A program made the position numbers and the translations under genes. The notes under the pieces were generated by a model, which did not search any database, was not told the origin of the DNA, and saw only the letters and a program-made list of their open reading frames with translations. 64,000 nt of DNA from Fragum whitleyi (Eukaryota; Mollusca; Bivalvia; Cardiida; Cardiidae): contig OX411547.1 of the NCBI GenBank assembly GCA_948146395.1, forward strand, positions 62,315,610 through 62,379,609, in the 5' to 3' direction. Shown here in pieces: positions 1 to 8,598 of this stretch; the stretch's first letter is position 1; each line of letters begins with the position of its first letter.

Positions 1-1182
1 TCGGAATTGTAAAATCCGGTGGATTTTCTTTAGTTTCATTCCTAGTTTCAAGTACAATTGTAAATTTCTGTAGTGAAGAATGTAGTGGGATTTATCTTCT
101 AGAGTGGCGAGTAATTTTTTTACCCTTCCACTTGACGGTAATGGATCTTCATCATTTAGACCATGTAGTTTCCGTAATAAATGTTGCGCATAGGGGGAAA
201 GTTGTTCATTCGTAATTGTCTTTTGCTCAGGTGCAAGAGGAAGACAATTGTGTAGGTCGTGGAGTTCTGCAGGATATTGAAGAGACACCTCTAATATATA
301 TCCGATTTGGCTATTGTCTTTGATTGTCATAACATCAAATTCTTCAACATTATCTACAAATACAAAATCCCTAACAGGCAGAGGTTGCACCATGGCCCAC
401 CCATAAAGGTTATTTGCATCAAAATACGTGAGATAAGAGTTTTTTTCTGACTGATCATAGTCTTCTAGATACGGATTGTTGGCTTTTTGGAAACGATTTG
501 AAATTTGAGATATCCCACCTCGAGTACCAGCTTCTATCATAAGTATCTGGTCAATATCTGTTAGCAATTCTAGTTCAATACCCGTCATTTTAAGTAAACT
601 TGACCAGGATAAGCCGGGTGAAGTGTAAAAATGACATGGATCTAACTCGTAATGCCCAAGGCAAACTTTTCTGAAAGATTCAAAGACGTCAGCCAGTAAC
701 AATACATCCGTTTTTACGTATAAGTCGTGATAATCTCCTAATGACGACAAGTTGAATTCCTCAAACACTTTCTGTGCATGGGCGTATTCTTCAACAGAAA
801 TGCCCTCTTTCTTTAAAGAAGAATAGAATTCGTGTTGTGGTGGTAGGTCTTTATCCTCGAATCGATGAAACGAGTCTACATAGTCATATGGGTAAATGCC
901 TTTGCGCACGAGTAACTTGACCTGGTTCCTATCTTCAAATTCTGAGAGTAGGTGTGGAAACGCGTCAATGCCATCTAGTTTAAGATTATTTACCAGTGTT
1001 TCCAATGAACTTGGAAGAAATTGGAAACTATCCAAAAATCTAAGATTCCCTAAAGAGAATGAAACATATCGTTCAGAAGTTTGACAAATGCAGTTTAATT
1101 TAAAATCTTTGAATTCTCCCAAGCTCTCACACAAGATGTGTGCATCGAAATTGCGTAAATTATGAAACATGACGCATGTGAA
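1..1182 (-). CDS. Protein-primed DNA polymerase B (DNA_pol_B_2), downstream part, continues past left edge
   Basis: 394 codons stay open from 1182 to position 1 in exactly the frame of the upstream ORF (1183-3147), separated from it only by a TAA. The reading contains blocks typical of Maverick/adintovirus PolB: MFHNLRNFDAHIL just after the stop, an exonuclease-region block LRFLDSFQFLPSSLETL, YHDLYVKTDVLLLADVFESF, a GTRGGISQ block, and polymerase motif A as YFDANNLYGWAM (near 400-430). Family knowledge: such enzymes replicate the element's linear DNA from a protein primer. Motifs B and C, including the catalytic DTD, would lie beyond the left edge, so catalytic integrity cannot be judged. Identity is secure from motif order. 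Whether it is expressed depends on the upstream stop. Confidence 0.9.
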
Positions 1183-3147
1183 TTATGCTTGTTTACATTG
1201 AAGGTTGCATAATTGACATGAAGGGCCAATAATCGATCCATCCAAATGATTGTGATGGACAACTATTTTTTTATATGTCCTATCATATAAAGAAAATTGC
1301 TTCTTGCAAAGACAGCAATATTTTGCATTATCAATGTATCCTTCGTGTTCTGGCATGGGTTCTATGTGTGACAAAATTTCTTGAATTTGTCTTTGTTCTT
1401 CCACCAAACACTCAATAAGCCTTTTGGCAGCCTGTGGACCTCGGTAAACAACTGTAGGTTTCGTATATCGTGAGTCTTCCGACACCACTTTATATGCATA
1501 TCCACATACTTCTAATTTTGTGGTAGGAGTGGTCGACGCGTATTCTGGATTCGGCATGCACGTTTGGAGCTTAACATTCAATGTTTCAAACATTTCAATG
1601 ATTACAAAAGGAACTTTCGGCGTCTTCTCGTACTCTTTGAATTTGAGAGTAGCACCATCTTCTCGTAATATAACCTTTTGAGGTCCATGCACGGAACAAT
1701 ATTCTTTATGATTTTCTAAGAGGTCCTCTCTAATAAAGCCGTGTAGACAGTAAGGGCAAAAATAAGTTTTTCGTGTGTGTTTTTTAGTTCGAGAAAGAAA
1801 GCGATTTAGATCAGTGATTAAGCAATAATTTGATGTGTCCACTGATGTCAGCCATAGTAAATTGACGTGATGAATTCGGCTGCTGTGGCTTGTTACCCGT
1901 AACGGTAAAATAGTTCCATCTTCAAACCCAAAAACATTGACGGAAATACTAACATTCTGCCTTTCAAATTTTGAAATATCTGCTATAGACACTGGGTATG
2001 ACATTCCAGTCATCACGAGTTCATTTTCGTATCTTTCATATGAGTCTTGATAATCTGGGAACTTCTCTTGGGGATAAAGAGATGCCAGTATGCAATAAAG
2101 GAAACACTTGTAGTCATTGTTTCGAATGTTCAATATACTTTGACTTCGCAAGAGTGTTTCTGGTAATGGGACATATGTTGAGCCAGATATTGGTCTATAC
2201 AGCACTGTATGGATCTCAAGCTTAATTATTTTTTTGACGAACCAGTTTGATCCCTCTCTTTGATATTTTTCTAATGCAGCAAACATTTTTTGAAACGCTT
2301 CATTCAAATCATGCTCTTGCAATTCCTCGTCGGGTAAAAAACGATATGTTCTACTCCGAAAGTAAGGGGTTGAGATAGTCATTTCATCCCCATCATCTCT
2401 TTGCATTTCAATTTGAACGCACATATTCCATTTAATTCCTCCAAGTTGACGAGCTCTTGACTTGAGATAGTTTCTTATTTCATCTGATGCACTCGCAAAA
2501 AATGAGAGTATGTCATATCTTTGATTATGTCTAGGATATATATTTCTGTTTTCAACACGATTTCTAAGAGCCGATTCGTCATCATGACGAAGTTCTTCGT
2601 TAGTTTCTTCGTTAGTTTCTTGGGGTTTTGATTGCGACCCAATAAGTACTTTATCGCTGGGGTTTCCTCTGTTTGTGATAGTTTTAGTTACATCATCATC
2701 ATATAGTGTTTTTGATGACGCTTCTTGTCTACCACCCTCTTGGTTTAATGGATGACTATGTTCGACATGTTCCACTAGATTTCGATAGGATGAAAACTCC
2801 CGATTACAATGACGACATGAAAATGAATTTGATGATTGTGTTAAATTGTTTCGATGTACAGCGGCTGTGTGACGAGATATGTGAGCTTTTCTAGTAAATG
2901 ACTTATTACAAATGTTGCAGAAAAAAATCTGTTTTGTTTGGTCACCCTGTTTGTGAGTTGCATTTTCGTGTCTTTTCAAATTAGATCGAAAACTAAACAG
3001 TTTTCCACAATATTTACATTGATGCTTACGTTGATGTATCTGCATATGCTGCTTTAAAAGTGCTTTTGATTTAAACTTTTTAAAGCAAACTTCACACTGT
3101 ATGTCATTATTTTTCAAATATTCCTCACCTTTCCCTGGCTCTGCCAT
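1183..3147 (-). CDS. DNA polymerase B, N-terminal part with C2H2 fingers and HNH/EndoVII-like module, ends at premature TAA
   Basis: 654 aa from the ATG at 3147; the open frame extends 15 nt further up only through a TTG. Four C2H2 zinc fingers occupy about residues 18-135 (the first is CEVCFKKF with a paired H-x3-H), followed by a low-complexity acidic linker. A region of about 350 residues typical of Maverick polymerase N-termini follows, then a fifth Cys/His finger (CPYCLHGF, about residue 465). The C-terminus is a small HNH/recombination-endonuclease-VII-like module: CCLCKKQF, then VVHHNHLDGSIIGP, then CQLCN. In relatives this module runs directly into the exonuclease domain. Here TAA at 1183-1185 interrupts the frame, which continues with PolB sequence on the other side. 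Nonsense mutation is the simplest reading; a sequence error is possible. Confidence 0.9.
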   Translation of the reverse strand: MAEPGKGEEYLKNNDIQCEVCFKKFKSKALLKQHMQIHQRKHQCKYCGKLFSFRSNLKRHENATHKQGDQTKQIFFCNICNKSFTRKAHISRHTAAVHRNNLTQSSNSFSCRHCNREFSSYRNLVEHVEHSHPLNQEGGRQEASSKTLYDDDVTKTITNRGNPSDKVLIGSQSKPQETNEETNEELRHDDESALRNRVENRNIYPRHNQRYDILSFFASASDEIRNYLKSRARQLGGIKWNMCVQIEMQRDDGDEMTISTPYFRSRTYRFLPDEELQEHDLNEAFQKMFAALEKYQREGSNWFVKKIIKLEIHTVLYRPISGSTYVPLPETLLRSQSILNIRNNDYKCFLYCILASLYPQEKFPDYQDSYERYENELVMTGMSYPVSIADISKFERQNVSISVNVFGFEDGTILPLRVTSHSSRIHHVNLLWLTSVDTSNYCLITDLNRFLSRTKKHTRKTYFCPYCLHGFIREDLLENHKEYCSVHGPQKVILREDGATLKFKEYEKTPKVPFVIIEMFETLNVKLQTCMPNPEYASTTPTTKLEVCGYAYKVVSEDSRYTKPTVVYRGPQAAKRLIECLVEEQRQIQEILSHIEPMPEHEGYIDNAKYCCLCKKQFSLYDRTYKKIVVHHNHLDGSIIGPSCQLCNLQCKQA

Positions 3148-4010
3148 TATGCTTTTATTCAACTAGTGTACTCACTTCACGATAACATTTCTGAGTTACA
3201 AAATTGAATTCCATTCACATAGATACCAATACTAGAGTGATCACTTTTTTATACACAGAAACACACTAACATTGTCTATACACTAATATCCAATTGATTA
3301 TTCCAATTATTTCATCAAGTCCATTCATGATTGTATATGTTCCAAAATCTTGATTTGATATAATTATTTTCTTAGTGTACAGCTTCCTTCCATATAACTG
3401 TTGAGAAACAATTAAAATGAACATGAGAGAAAAAACTCACAACATGTTATACCGGTAATTGCTTTTAGCGATAAAACATGTGTGATACATTTATAAACCT
3501 CAAAAACTACAAGCATGACGAAATGAATAATGAGAACAGCTGTAATGGTGACGTAAATGCTCATAAAATACAGAACTAATTTAGATATGACGCGTAACAA
3601 CACGTGTTTTTTATTTAAAAGATTATTAAACCGTCTTGAATCAGATAAAGACCGGATGGAAAAAAAGCTGAAAGTTATTAACCGACTACATTAAAGAAAT
3701 TAAATAATCCTTTGATAGTACTGACATATGTAAAAAAAACCCATTAACCTATCCACCGGATACCTAAAAGAAAATGAAAAGGCGTTTAATTATAATAACA
3801 GATGTAAAAAACATTTAATGATTTTTGAAAGCAAGTTCTAAACAGTATTCATTTCGATTCAGAACCGTGGGAAAGTTGTATAAACGGGTTTCCCATGGTA
3901 AGTAATACTGTCATGCAGAAAGGTACCAAATTAAAAGTTACTATGTAATACTTTATATACAGATATCATGTAATGCTATGCACAATTTTTGTAGAAAGTA
4001 TACTCACTTT
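3148..4010. promoter_or_regulatory. Spacer upstream of PolB with a TATA box
   Basis: About 860 bp between PolB and the 126-aa gene. TATAAAAAA on the minus strand (3253 down to 3245) lies about 100 bp upstream of the PolB ATG and is a plausible core promoter. A 63-codon hydrophobic ORF on the minus strand (3603-3412) has no recognisable features and is not called. Otherwise I see only AT-rich sequence. Confidence 0.4.
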
Positions 4011-4391
4011 TTAAATCGTATAATTTATCCATTCTAGTTTAGCTCTTTTACTATCCTTTGATGGTGGATTTTTAAGGATAGGTTTTTTCTGGCGTCTTGC
4101 TTTATTCCTCGTTCCAAATCCCATTTCAGACAATGTTTTCTTTACGAAGAAAGGTGGTTTTGTGGTCGTTTCAACCCCTTTTCCTTGTTGCTGCGTGGAA
4201 TACTGCTCCATTACTTTTCCTTTAATCTCCTTGTTTTCTGATTGTTGTATTTGATTTTCTCTATTGTCTCGATCCTCTAGCCTTGTATTATTCAAATGTT
4301 CATCAAAATGATTTTCTTGGTCGTCGGCGGTCGAATTTTTCAGCAAACGTTCGTATCTTATTTTAGAAATAAGAACCATTTCTTGTGCCAT
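4011..4391 (-). CDS. Small basic Maverick-type protein of unknown function (126 aa)
   Basis: 126 aa from an ATG at 4391. It opens with MAQEMVLISKIRYERLLKN, a hydrophobic-then-basic start I associate with a small uncharacterised protein of Maverick elements. A Gln/Glu/Asn-rich, probably disordered middle follows, then a basic C-terminal third (GFGTRNKARRQKKP) ending in a Trp-containing tail. No enzyme motif or membrane segment is seen. Only 3 nt separate it from the stop of the preceding 103-aa gene, and that gene overlaps the packaging ATPase, so the three probably share a transcript. The basic tail would suit a DNA-binding or virion-core role, but that is inference. Confidence 0.65.
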   Translation of the reverse strand: MAQEMVLISKIRYERLLKNSTADDQENHFDEHLNNTRLEDRDNRENQIQQSENKEIKGKVMEQYSTQQQGKGVETTTKPPFFVKKTLSEMGFGTRNKARRQKKPILKNPPSKDSKRAKLEWINYTI

Positions 4392-4394
4392 GTT

Positions 4395-4706
4395 TTAATT
4401 TAACTCCTCTTTCACTACACGTAGCAATGACAAGATGGTTTCCGAATATCTTATAAGAATTTTTTTCCTCTCTCGTTGTGAAAGACGTTTGCTGACGAAT
4501 CTCCTAATAACGACTCTTTGTTTTCTCAACCGATTTTTATCTTTTTCGGGAAGCTGTCTGTTACCCATCAAAATATTAAACACTATTTGCACAATTGCTT
4601 GTAACTGCGATTTTTGTATGGTTTTTAACATAGCTCTCCTTTGTGGTAAAGAGGTAAATAATAAAAGCCTTAAAAAGTCACCTTCTTTCTCTTTTAAAAC
4701 GTTCAT
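4395..4706 (-). CDS. Small basic Maverick-type protein of unknown function (103 aa)
   Basis: 103 aa; the ATG at 4706 overlaps the ATPase stop codon as ATGA. It is strongly basic and predicted mostly helical: a hydrophobic N-terminal half (LLLFTSLPQRRAMLKTIQ, then QAIVQIVFNILMG) and a Lys/Arg-rich second half (DKNRLRKQRVVIRRFVSKRL) with a final Leu-rich helix (ILSLLRVVKEEL). I recognise the general pattern from small ORFs next to Maverick packaging genes but cannot assign a function. The overlap suggests translational coupling to the ATPase and a role in the same late/virion module (inference). Confidence 0.65.
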   Translation of the reverse strand: MNVLKEKEGDFLRLLLFTSLPQRRAMLKTIQKSQLQAIVQIVFNILMGNRQLPEKDKNRLRKQRVVIRRFVSKRLSQRERKKILIRYSETILSLLRVVKEELN

Positions 4707-5603
4707 GCTTCCTTCTCTGGTACGTACACAATCATAGTCTGGTGGGGTAGAACTCTGGACCTCAATTTATATTTAGGATCCGAGTGTGGGGACAGATCAA
4801 CAAGTAAATAACCATATGGCTTTTCAGTCGACTTTTTATAACTGTCCATGAAATATCTTAAATTTCTTGGAAATATTTGTCGTCCAAGTGTTTGTATTTG
4901 TAATTCGTCACGTCTATTTTTGAACAGAAAGAAATAATGTGTATTTAGACTTATTGTTCGGAATTCTTTACCAGGACTAAAGGCATTTTGGGACACGAGG
5001 ATGCAAAAGAAGTTGTAATTATGCGCATATTTTGTAAACAAACTTGCCATTACTGGACTGGAACTGGCTTCAGCCATGCTGTCGTCTGATATAATCAACT
5101 TGTGACCTGGTTCATCTTCATGCCAAGTGTCAAGGTCGTGTTTGGAGGGTAAACCTTCCACAAATGTTAAATTTGGCACATCTCTTTTCATTTGATCGTA
5201 CAATGGTTGGTATACGCCGTAGCAATAGTAAATCTTCTTTATGGGGGAAATGAACATGCCGTCAGCATGTTTCATAATCTCGAAGAGTAGTCTGCTCTTT
5301 CCCGAATTACTTGGCCCTACGCAAAGGAATATTTTCTAAGTTACAAACTTCTCAAATAATAATAATGATACTAAAAAGAAAAATGTAAAAGGGATAGCCA
5401 CGAATGAATAATGCTGACAGTAAGACAAAGTAAAACAATTATCTTTTGATTCAAGGGACATGTGAAAATGAGGGGACAGAACAACACCAATGAAACAAAA
5501 TATCCTTTGACTCTTTGATACATAGGAGTCATCTGTTCACTGAAAGCTACATACCGATAACAAGTGCCGTTGCAGCAGTTTGTAACTTGATTATACTCTC
5601 CAT
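4703..5603 (-). CDS. FtsK/HerA-type DNA-packaging ATPase, two exons: 5603..5555 and 5316..4703
   Basis: Exon 1 (5603-5555, 49 nt, ATG start) and exon 2 (5316-4703, 614 nt) join in frame to 220 codons plus stop. The intron 5554-5317 (238 bp) has donor G|GTATGT and acceptor GCGTAG|GG. The junction falls inside the Walker A loop and yields a G-P-S-N-S-G-K-S motif, which neither exon encodes alone. Downstream are a Walker-B-like LIISDDSM, SQNAFSPGKEFRTISLN, a YFFLFKNRRDE block and PYGYLLVDLSPHSDPKYKLR, the layout of Maverick/adintovirus packaging ATPases. Family role: pumping genome DNA into capsids. Exon 2 alone would start at ATG 5275 without Walker A, so the spliced form is preferred. The gene looks intact. 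A TATA box lies 48 bp upstream. Confidence 0.88.
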
Positions 5604-5650
5604 ATCGCTCGAAGTCTTGTTTTACAATGGTATTGAAAGAGAAGTGACCC

Positions 5651-5660
5651 GCTTTATATA
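5651..5660 (-). promoter_or_regulatory. TATA box of the packaging ATPase gene
   Basis: Minus-strand TATATAAAGCGGG starts at 5660, about 48 bp upstream of the ATG at 5603. The same TATAwAAAGCGG core stands before the coiled-coil gene at 16.8 kb. Transcription start is inferred about 25-30 bp downstream. A T-rich run follows at 5681-5695. Confidence 0.6.
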
Positions 5661-5848
5661 AAAGAAAGGAGGAAATAACAGTTGTTTTTTTTTTTTGTTT
5701 CTATCTTTATTTGGTTATACAATATTTATGACAAAAACACAACACATAAAGCATGCAAATACGATTCAGTATATAAGAAAATTACATGAACTATTTCTGT
5801 CCTCAAAAAGTCGTTGTTCCAATTTTTCAATTGTACAAATCATATTAA

Positions 5849-6199
5849 TTAACTTTTTTTCCATTTTTCAGTTTTCATAGTTTCTCTATAATCGCGACAG
5901 TTCAATTTTAGCTTGTACACTTCAATTAATGTGACTGGTATATGCTGTAAAGCGAGTACAGCCTCACTCCATTTAAAAATAACATCAGAATCTTTTATTC
6001 GTTGTAAAATGATGTTCCAATAATGCACCAACTGTTGTTCAGTACTAAGTATTAAACATGAGTGACTACGTTGTGAAAGTTCCCCATTTGCACAGCCTCT
6101 GCATCCAGCTCTACGTACGTCCACTAAGACTTTTCTAATTTCCTCACTATAAACAAAGTCATAATAGCTGTCCAATAAAGATACATATGTTTTATCCAT
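5849..6199 (-). CDS. Cys/His-containing Maverick hypothetical protein (116 aa)
   Basis: The ATG at 6199 shares its A with the stop of the BIR gene (TGATG); the open frame extends two codons further only through TTG. 116 aa. Around residue 30 is a short Cys/His cluster, GCRGCANGELSQRSHSC, resembling the C-x2-C-x(n)-S-Q-x(3)-H-x-C signature I associate with an uncharacterised conserved Maverick protein. The rest is predicted helical with a Lys-rich end. No catalytic motif seen. The overlap with the BIR gene predicts coupled expression. Membership in the element is well supported by position and signature; function is unknown. Confidence 0.7.
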   Translation of the reverse strand: MDKTYVSLLDSYYDFVYSEEIRKVLVDVRRAGCRGCANGELSQRSHSCLILSTEQQLVHYWNIILQRIKDSDVIFKWSEAVLALQHIPVTLIEVYKLKLNCRDYRETMKTEKWKKS

Positions 6200-6567
6200 C
6201 ACCAAGGAAGTTTCAAATCCCTCTTTTCATCAAAGAAAAAAGAAAAAGAGTTGGCCACGTCTGTTTTATCCTCTGACTGTTTTTCTCCGTATCCAATAAT
6301 TTTTAGAAAAACACAATCTTTTGACCATTTTTTATGTTCCACGAAAGGATTGTCACTGTACTCCCACTGGGATAACCTCAAACCGCAAGCAAAACATTCA
6401 CATACATCTCCCTCTTTCGTGTAAATAAATCCAGCAGCAGCCAATAAAAACTTGTCTTGACGTAATTGTTTTGGCCAAGTATGAAACGTAGAAACTCTGT
6501 CTTGAAACAGCATATATTTTGTTTGTCTGAACTTTAAATTCGTGTGTAATGAGTCAGACACGTCCAT
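6199..6567 (-). CDS. Single-BIR-domain IAP-like protein
   Basis: 122 aa with one complete BIR zinc domain over about residues 22-90: R-x3-TF-x2-WP, then AAAGFIYTKEGD, then C-x2-C-x16-H-x6-C (CFAC ... EHKKWSKDC). All four zinc ligands and the Gly-Phe and Trp landmarks are present. There is no RING, CARD or second BIR, so it is a minimal IAP-like protein of the kind found in large DNA viruses. Family knowledge: BIR domains bind caspases or IAP antagonists and can block apoptosis. That it protects infected cells is inference. It has its own TATA box at 6638-6631 and overlaps the next gene by one base. The frame is intact. Confidence 0.92.
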   Translation of the reverse strand: MDVSDSLHTNLKFRQTKYMLFQDRVSTFHTWPKQLRQDKFLLAAAGFIYTKEGDVCECFACGLRLSQWEYSDNPFVEHKKWSKDCVFLKIIGYGEKQSEDKTDVANSFSFFFDEKRDLKLPW

Positions 6568-6630
6568 GATATATTGTAGTGAATTTCACCAAAGCTATTC
6601 TAAAAGTAAATGTTTACAATTCATATCAAG

Positions 6631-6638
6631 ATTTTATA
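6631..6638 (-). promoter_or_regulatory. TATA box of the BIR gene
   Basis: Minus-strand CCTATAAAAT, 64 bp upstream of the BIR ATG at 6567 and just past the 3' end of the membrane-protein gene. It suggests that the BIR/116-aa pair is a separate transcription unit. Confidence 0.5.
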
Positions 6639-6646
6639 GGATCTGT

Positions 6647-6898
6647 TTAAGCGACTCTATTTCTCTGTGTTCTTTTTGTCTTTTCTTTTTTACTATCTAA
6701 CGTTGGTGATGGTAAAATATACCCAATAGCGCTGCATAATAAACTTATCCACAGTTCTGTGTTTTCATGTTGTATTGAAAGATTCACAATCGAAGTTATT
6801 ACAATAATATAAACTATTAATACTTGACATAGAAAAGTAATTTCGGTTTTTGGAACGTCTGCTCCGAGAAAAGTCCAATTTTCTTGCTCGTTTTCCAT
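6647..6898 (-). CDS. Small membrane protein with two hydrophobic segments, Maverick type
   Basis: 83 aa from the ATG at 6898, which has a strong context (ACAACCATGG). An in-frame ATG at 6922 would add 8 residues and overlap the end of the 232-aa gene by 14 nt. Two hydrophobic stretches are clear: TFLCQVLIVYIIVITSIVNL and, after a short polar loop, LWISLLCSAIGYILPSP. The tail is basic (KKEKTKRTQRNR). I recognise this two-helix pattern ending in LP-x-P as a recurrent small ORF of Maverick/adintovirus elements, function unknown. A membrane or envelope-associated role is inference. A GTGAGT inside the overlap could act as a splice donor. Confidence 0.65.
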   Translation of the reverse strand: MENEQENWTFLGADVPKTEITFLCQVLIVYIIVITSIVNLSIQHENTELWISLLCSAIGYILPSPTLDSKKEKTKRTQRNRVA

Positions 6899-6908
6899 GG
6901 TTGTGAAC

Positions 6909-7607
6909 TCACCAGTCCTCATAATCTAAATAACTCATGGGGTTGCAGTTTTCACATTTTAATAACGAAATTTGGTTCAAGTGTTGACTGTTGCAGCTTG
7001 AATTTGGAAATTGTCCACTTAGGAGCTCAACGGGAAACGGATTAGTTTCATAGCCGGTCTGTGCGTTTTCGTCCACACATTCTCCATTTTTATCAGGGGT
7101 ATTTGATTGCAAACGAAATACAGCACTTTGAAAGTCCCACACATCTTTATCATCTAGGATACCCATTTGATTTTGTGGTATTTCATTTATCTTTTGATTT
7201 TCTTCTCTTTGTTCTTGGTCGAATAACCTTTGCCTTACCTTATCATACGTATCTTGTGAAGTTATTATTTCAGAACCTATCTCCCTCGAACAATGTTTTT
7301 TCAATGTACTCCCTTGAATGACGTACTCATCTTCATGTTTTGAAGGTGTGCTGACTACATCGTTATGACATGGTTTGCATTTTTTCATGGAACGTTTTTT
7401 CGTTTCGTGTTTTTCTAGGCATGGTTTCACACGACTTTTTTGCGGTCCCTTGACAGTTATTTGCCTTTTATAACGTTTTAAATGTTTAATACTACTCACA
7501 TGGCAGCTAAAGAAATATTCAGAAATCCAAATATCACACGTTGAGCAAAAGAAATTTCGAAAGCGTCTTTTTTTCTTTGCTAGTGATTCTTCTGTGATGA
7601 ATTCCAT
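6909..7607 (-). CDS. Hypothetical Cys/His protein (232 aa)
   Basis: ATG at 7607; the open frame extends to 7634 only from a GTG. The N-terminus has a basic patch (AKKKRRFRNF) then a finger-like cluster CSTCDIWISEYFFSCHVSSI followed by KHLKRYKR, i.e. C-x2-C with paired His, like a U1/C2H2-type nucleic-acid-binding finger. A second basic Cys/His stretch (KKCKPCHND) sits near residue 75. The rest is polar and probably disordered, and the end (KCENCNPMSYLDYEDW) adds another C-x2-C. I do not recognise a family. Position and the overlap with the membrane-protein frame place it in the element. No TATA box was found near its start. Confidence 0.6.
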   Translation of the reverse strand: MEFITEESLAKKKRRFRNFFCSTCDIWISEYFFSCHVSSIKHLKRYKRQITVKGPQKSRVKPCLEKHETKKRSMKKCKPCHNDVVSTPSKHEDEYVIQGSTLKKHCSREIGSEIITSQDTYDKVRQRLFDQEQREENQKINEIPQNQMGILDDKDVWDFQSAVFRLQSNTPDKNGECVDENAQTGYETNPFPVELLSGQFPNSSCNSQHLNQISLLKCENCNPMSYLDYEDW

Positions 7608-7886
7608 AGTCACTGTTCTTTTAAAAAAGAACACAAGAATAAAATGCCGACTTCGGCTTTAGAAATAAAACGCAAATCTGTCTCTGTAAATGTAACAAAT
7701 TTTGAAGCGTTTTTTATTGTAACTGAAATACCACTTCGTTTTTGTTTTAGCACAATTGATAAAGTAGCACTTATTTCACATACTATGTTTTTTTTTCTTT
7801 AGATTAAAGTGTATTTGCTTAAATTCCCCTTCCTGGTACAATCTTTTAACTATATCAATTTCAGCTTGTGTCATATCAAAAAAGTT

Positions 7887-8598
7887 CTAATAAGGCTGAA
7901 AGCGACGGTATTTTGGTTGAATGGGCAACACTTTAAACACATCGCTCTGTTGTTGACTCTGAGAACTACTTGCTACATTATCCAAGGCTGGTGGATTATT
8001 TTCTGCGTTGGTCTCATCCAGGTATGCCTGATAGCGACGAAATTTCGGTTGAATGGGCAACACTTTTGACACCTCTCTCTGTTGTTGTTGTTGAGTCTGA
8101 GAACTGCTTGCTACGTTATCCAAGTTTGTAGGATTATTTTCTTTATTTGTGTCAAAGGGCTCATCTAGATACGCCTGGGTCTGGTGCATAGGTATTCCAA
8201 TATGCTGAAATGAATAAAGTATTTTGATAAAAGTAATGTTTAAATGAATTTGAAATTATGGTTAACGCGTTAAATGTTAATAAATGAACAAATGTATGAA
8301 TAATATAAATCATTTGGTAATTATTTTTGAAAATAATAAATACCTGCTCAGTTTCTATTTGTTCAGCGAAGGGTTGTAGCTCTTTTAAACATTCCCTCAA
8401 ATTCACAACATCACTCCACTTGAACGAAAGACTCTTTGACTTGGTTTTGTCAAACTGTCCATTATTCCAACATTTAGAGTTGTCATTAATATGTAAGTAT
8501 ATCAAATCATTCCATTTTGTGAGAGCCACTTCTCTTCCGTATCCAAACTTTCCAGTCACTTTAAGCAAGAATCCCTCGGAATCGAATGTTGGTTCCAT
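7887..8598 (-). CDS. Spliced PC4-like protein with duplicated C-terminal repeat, exons 8598..8344 and 8204..7887
   Basis: Exon 1 (255 nt, 85 codons, ATG 8598) ends ACTGAGCAG|GTATTT. The intron 8343-8205 (139 bp) ends ATTTCAG|CATATT. Exon 2 (318 nt) continues in phase 0 to TAA, giving 190 aa. Exon 1 has the layout of a PC4/p15 ssDNA-binding fold: GREVALTKWNDLIYLHINDN, a loop, then KSLSFKWSDVVNLRECLKEL. This match was made by eye. Exon 2 encodes two copies of a roughly 45-residue Gln/Ser/Asn-rich unit, each with QAYLDE, LDNVASSSQ and KVLPIQPK followed by (F/Y)RR. Unspliced readings give either a C-terminal hydrophobic artefact or an ORF starting at an internal ATG (8189). A nucleic-acid-binding or transcription role is inference. 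Confidence 0.7.

Noticed and set aside
896..1084. 62-codon plus-strand ORF
   Set aside because: Antisense to the PolB coding frame, no domain.
1183..1185. Programmed stop-codon read-through in PolB
   Set aside because: The TAA is followed by TTC, with no known read-through context or downstream structure recognised; nonsense mutation is simpler.
3412..3603. 63-codon hydrophobic minus-strand ORF between PolB and the 126-aa gene
   Set aside because: Hydrophobic only because of AT-rich codons; no TATA box, coupling or recognisable homologue. Could be real but unsupported.
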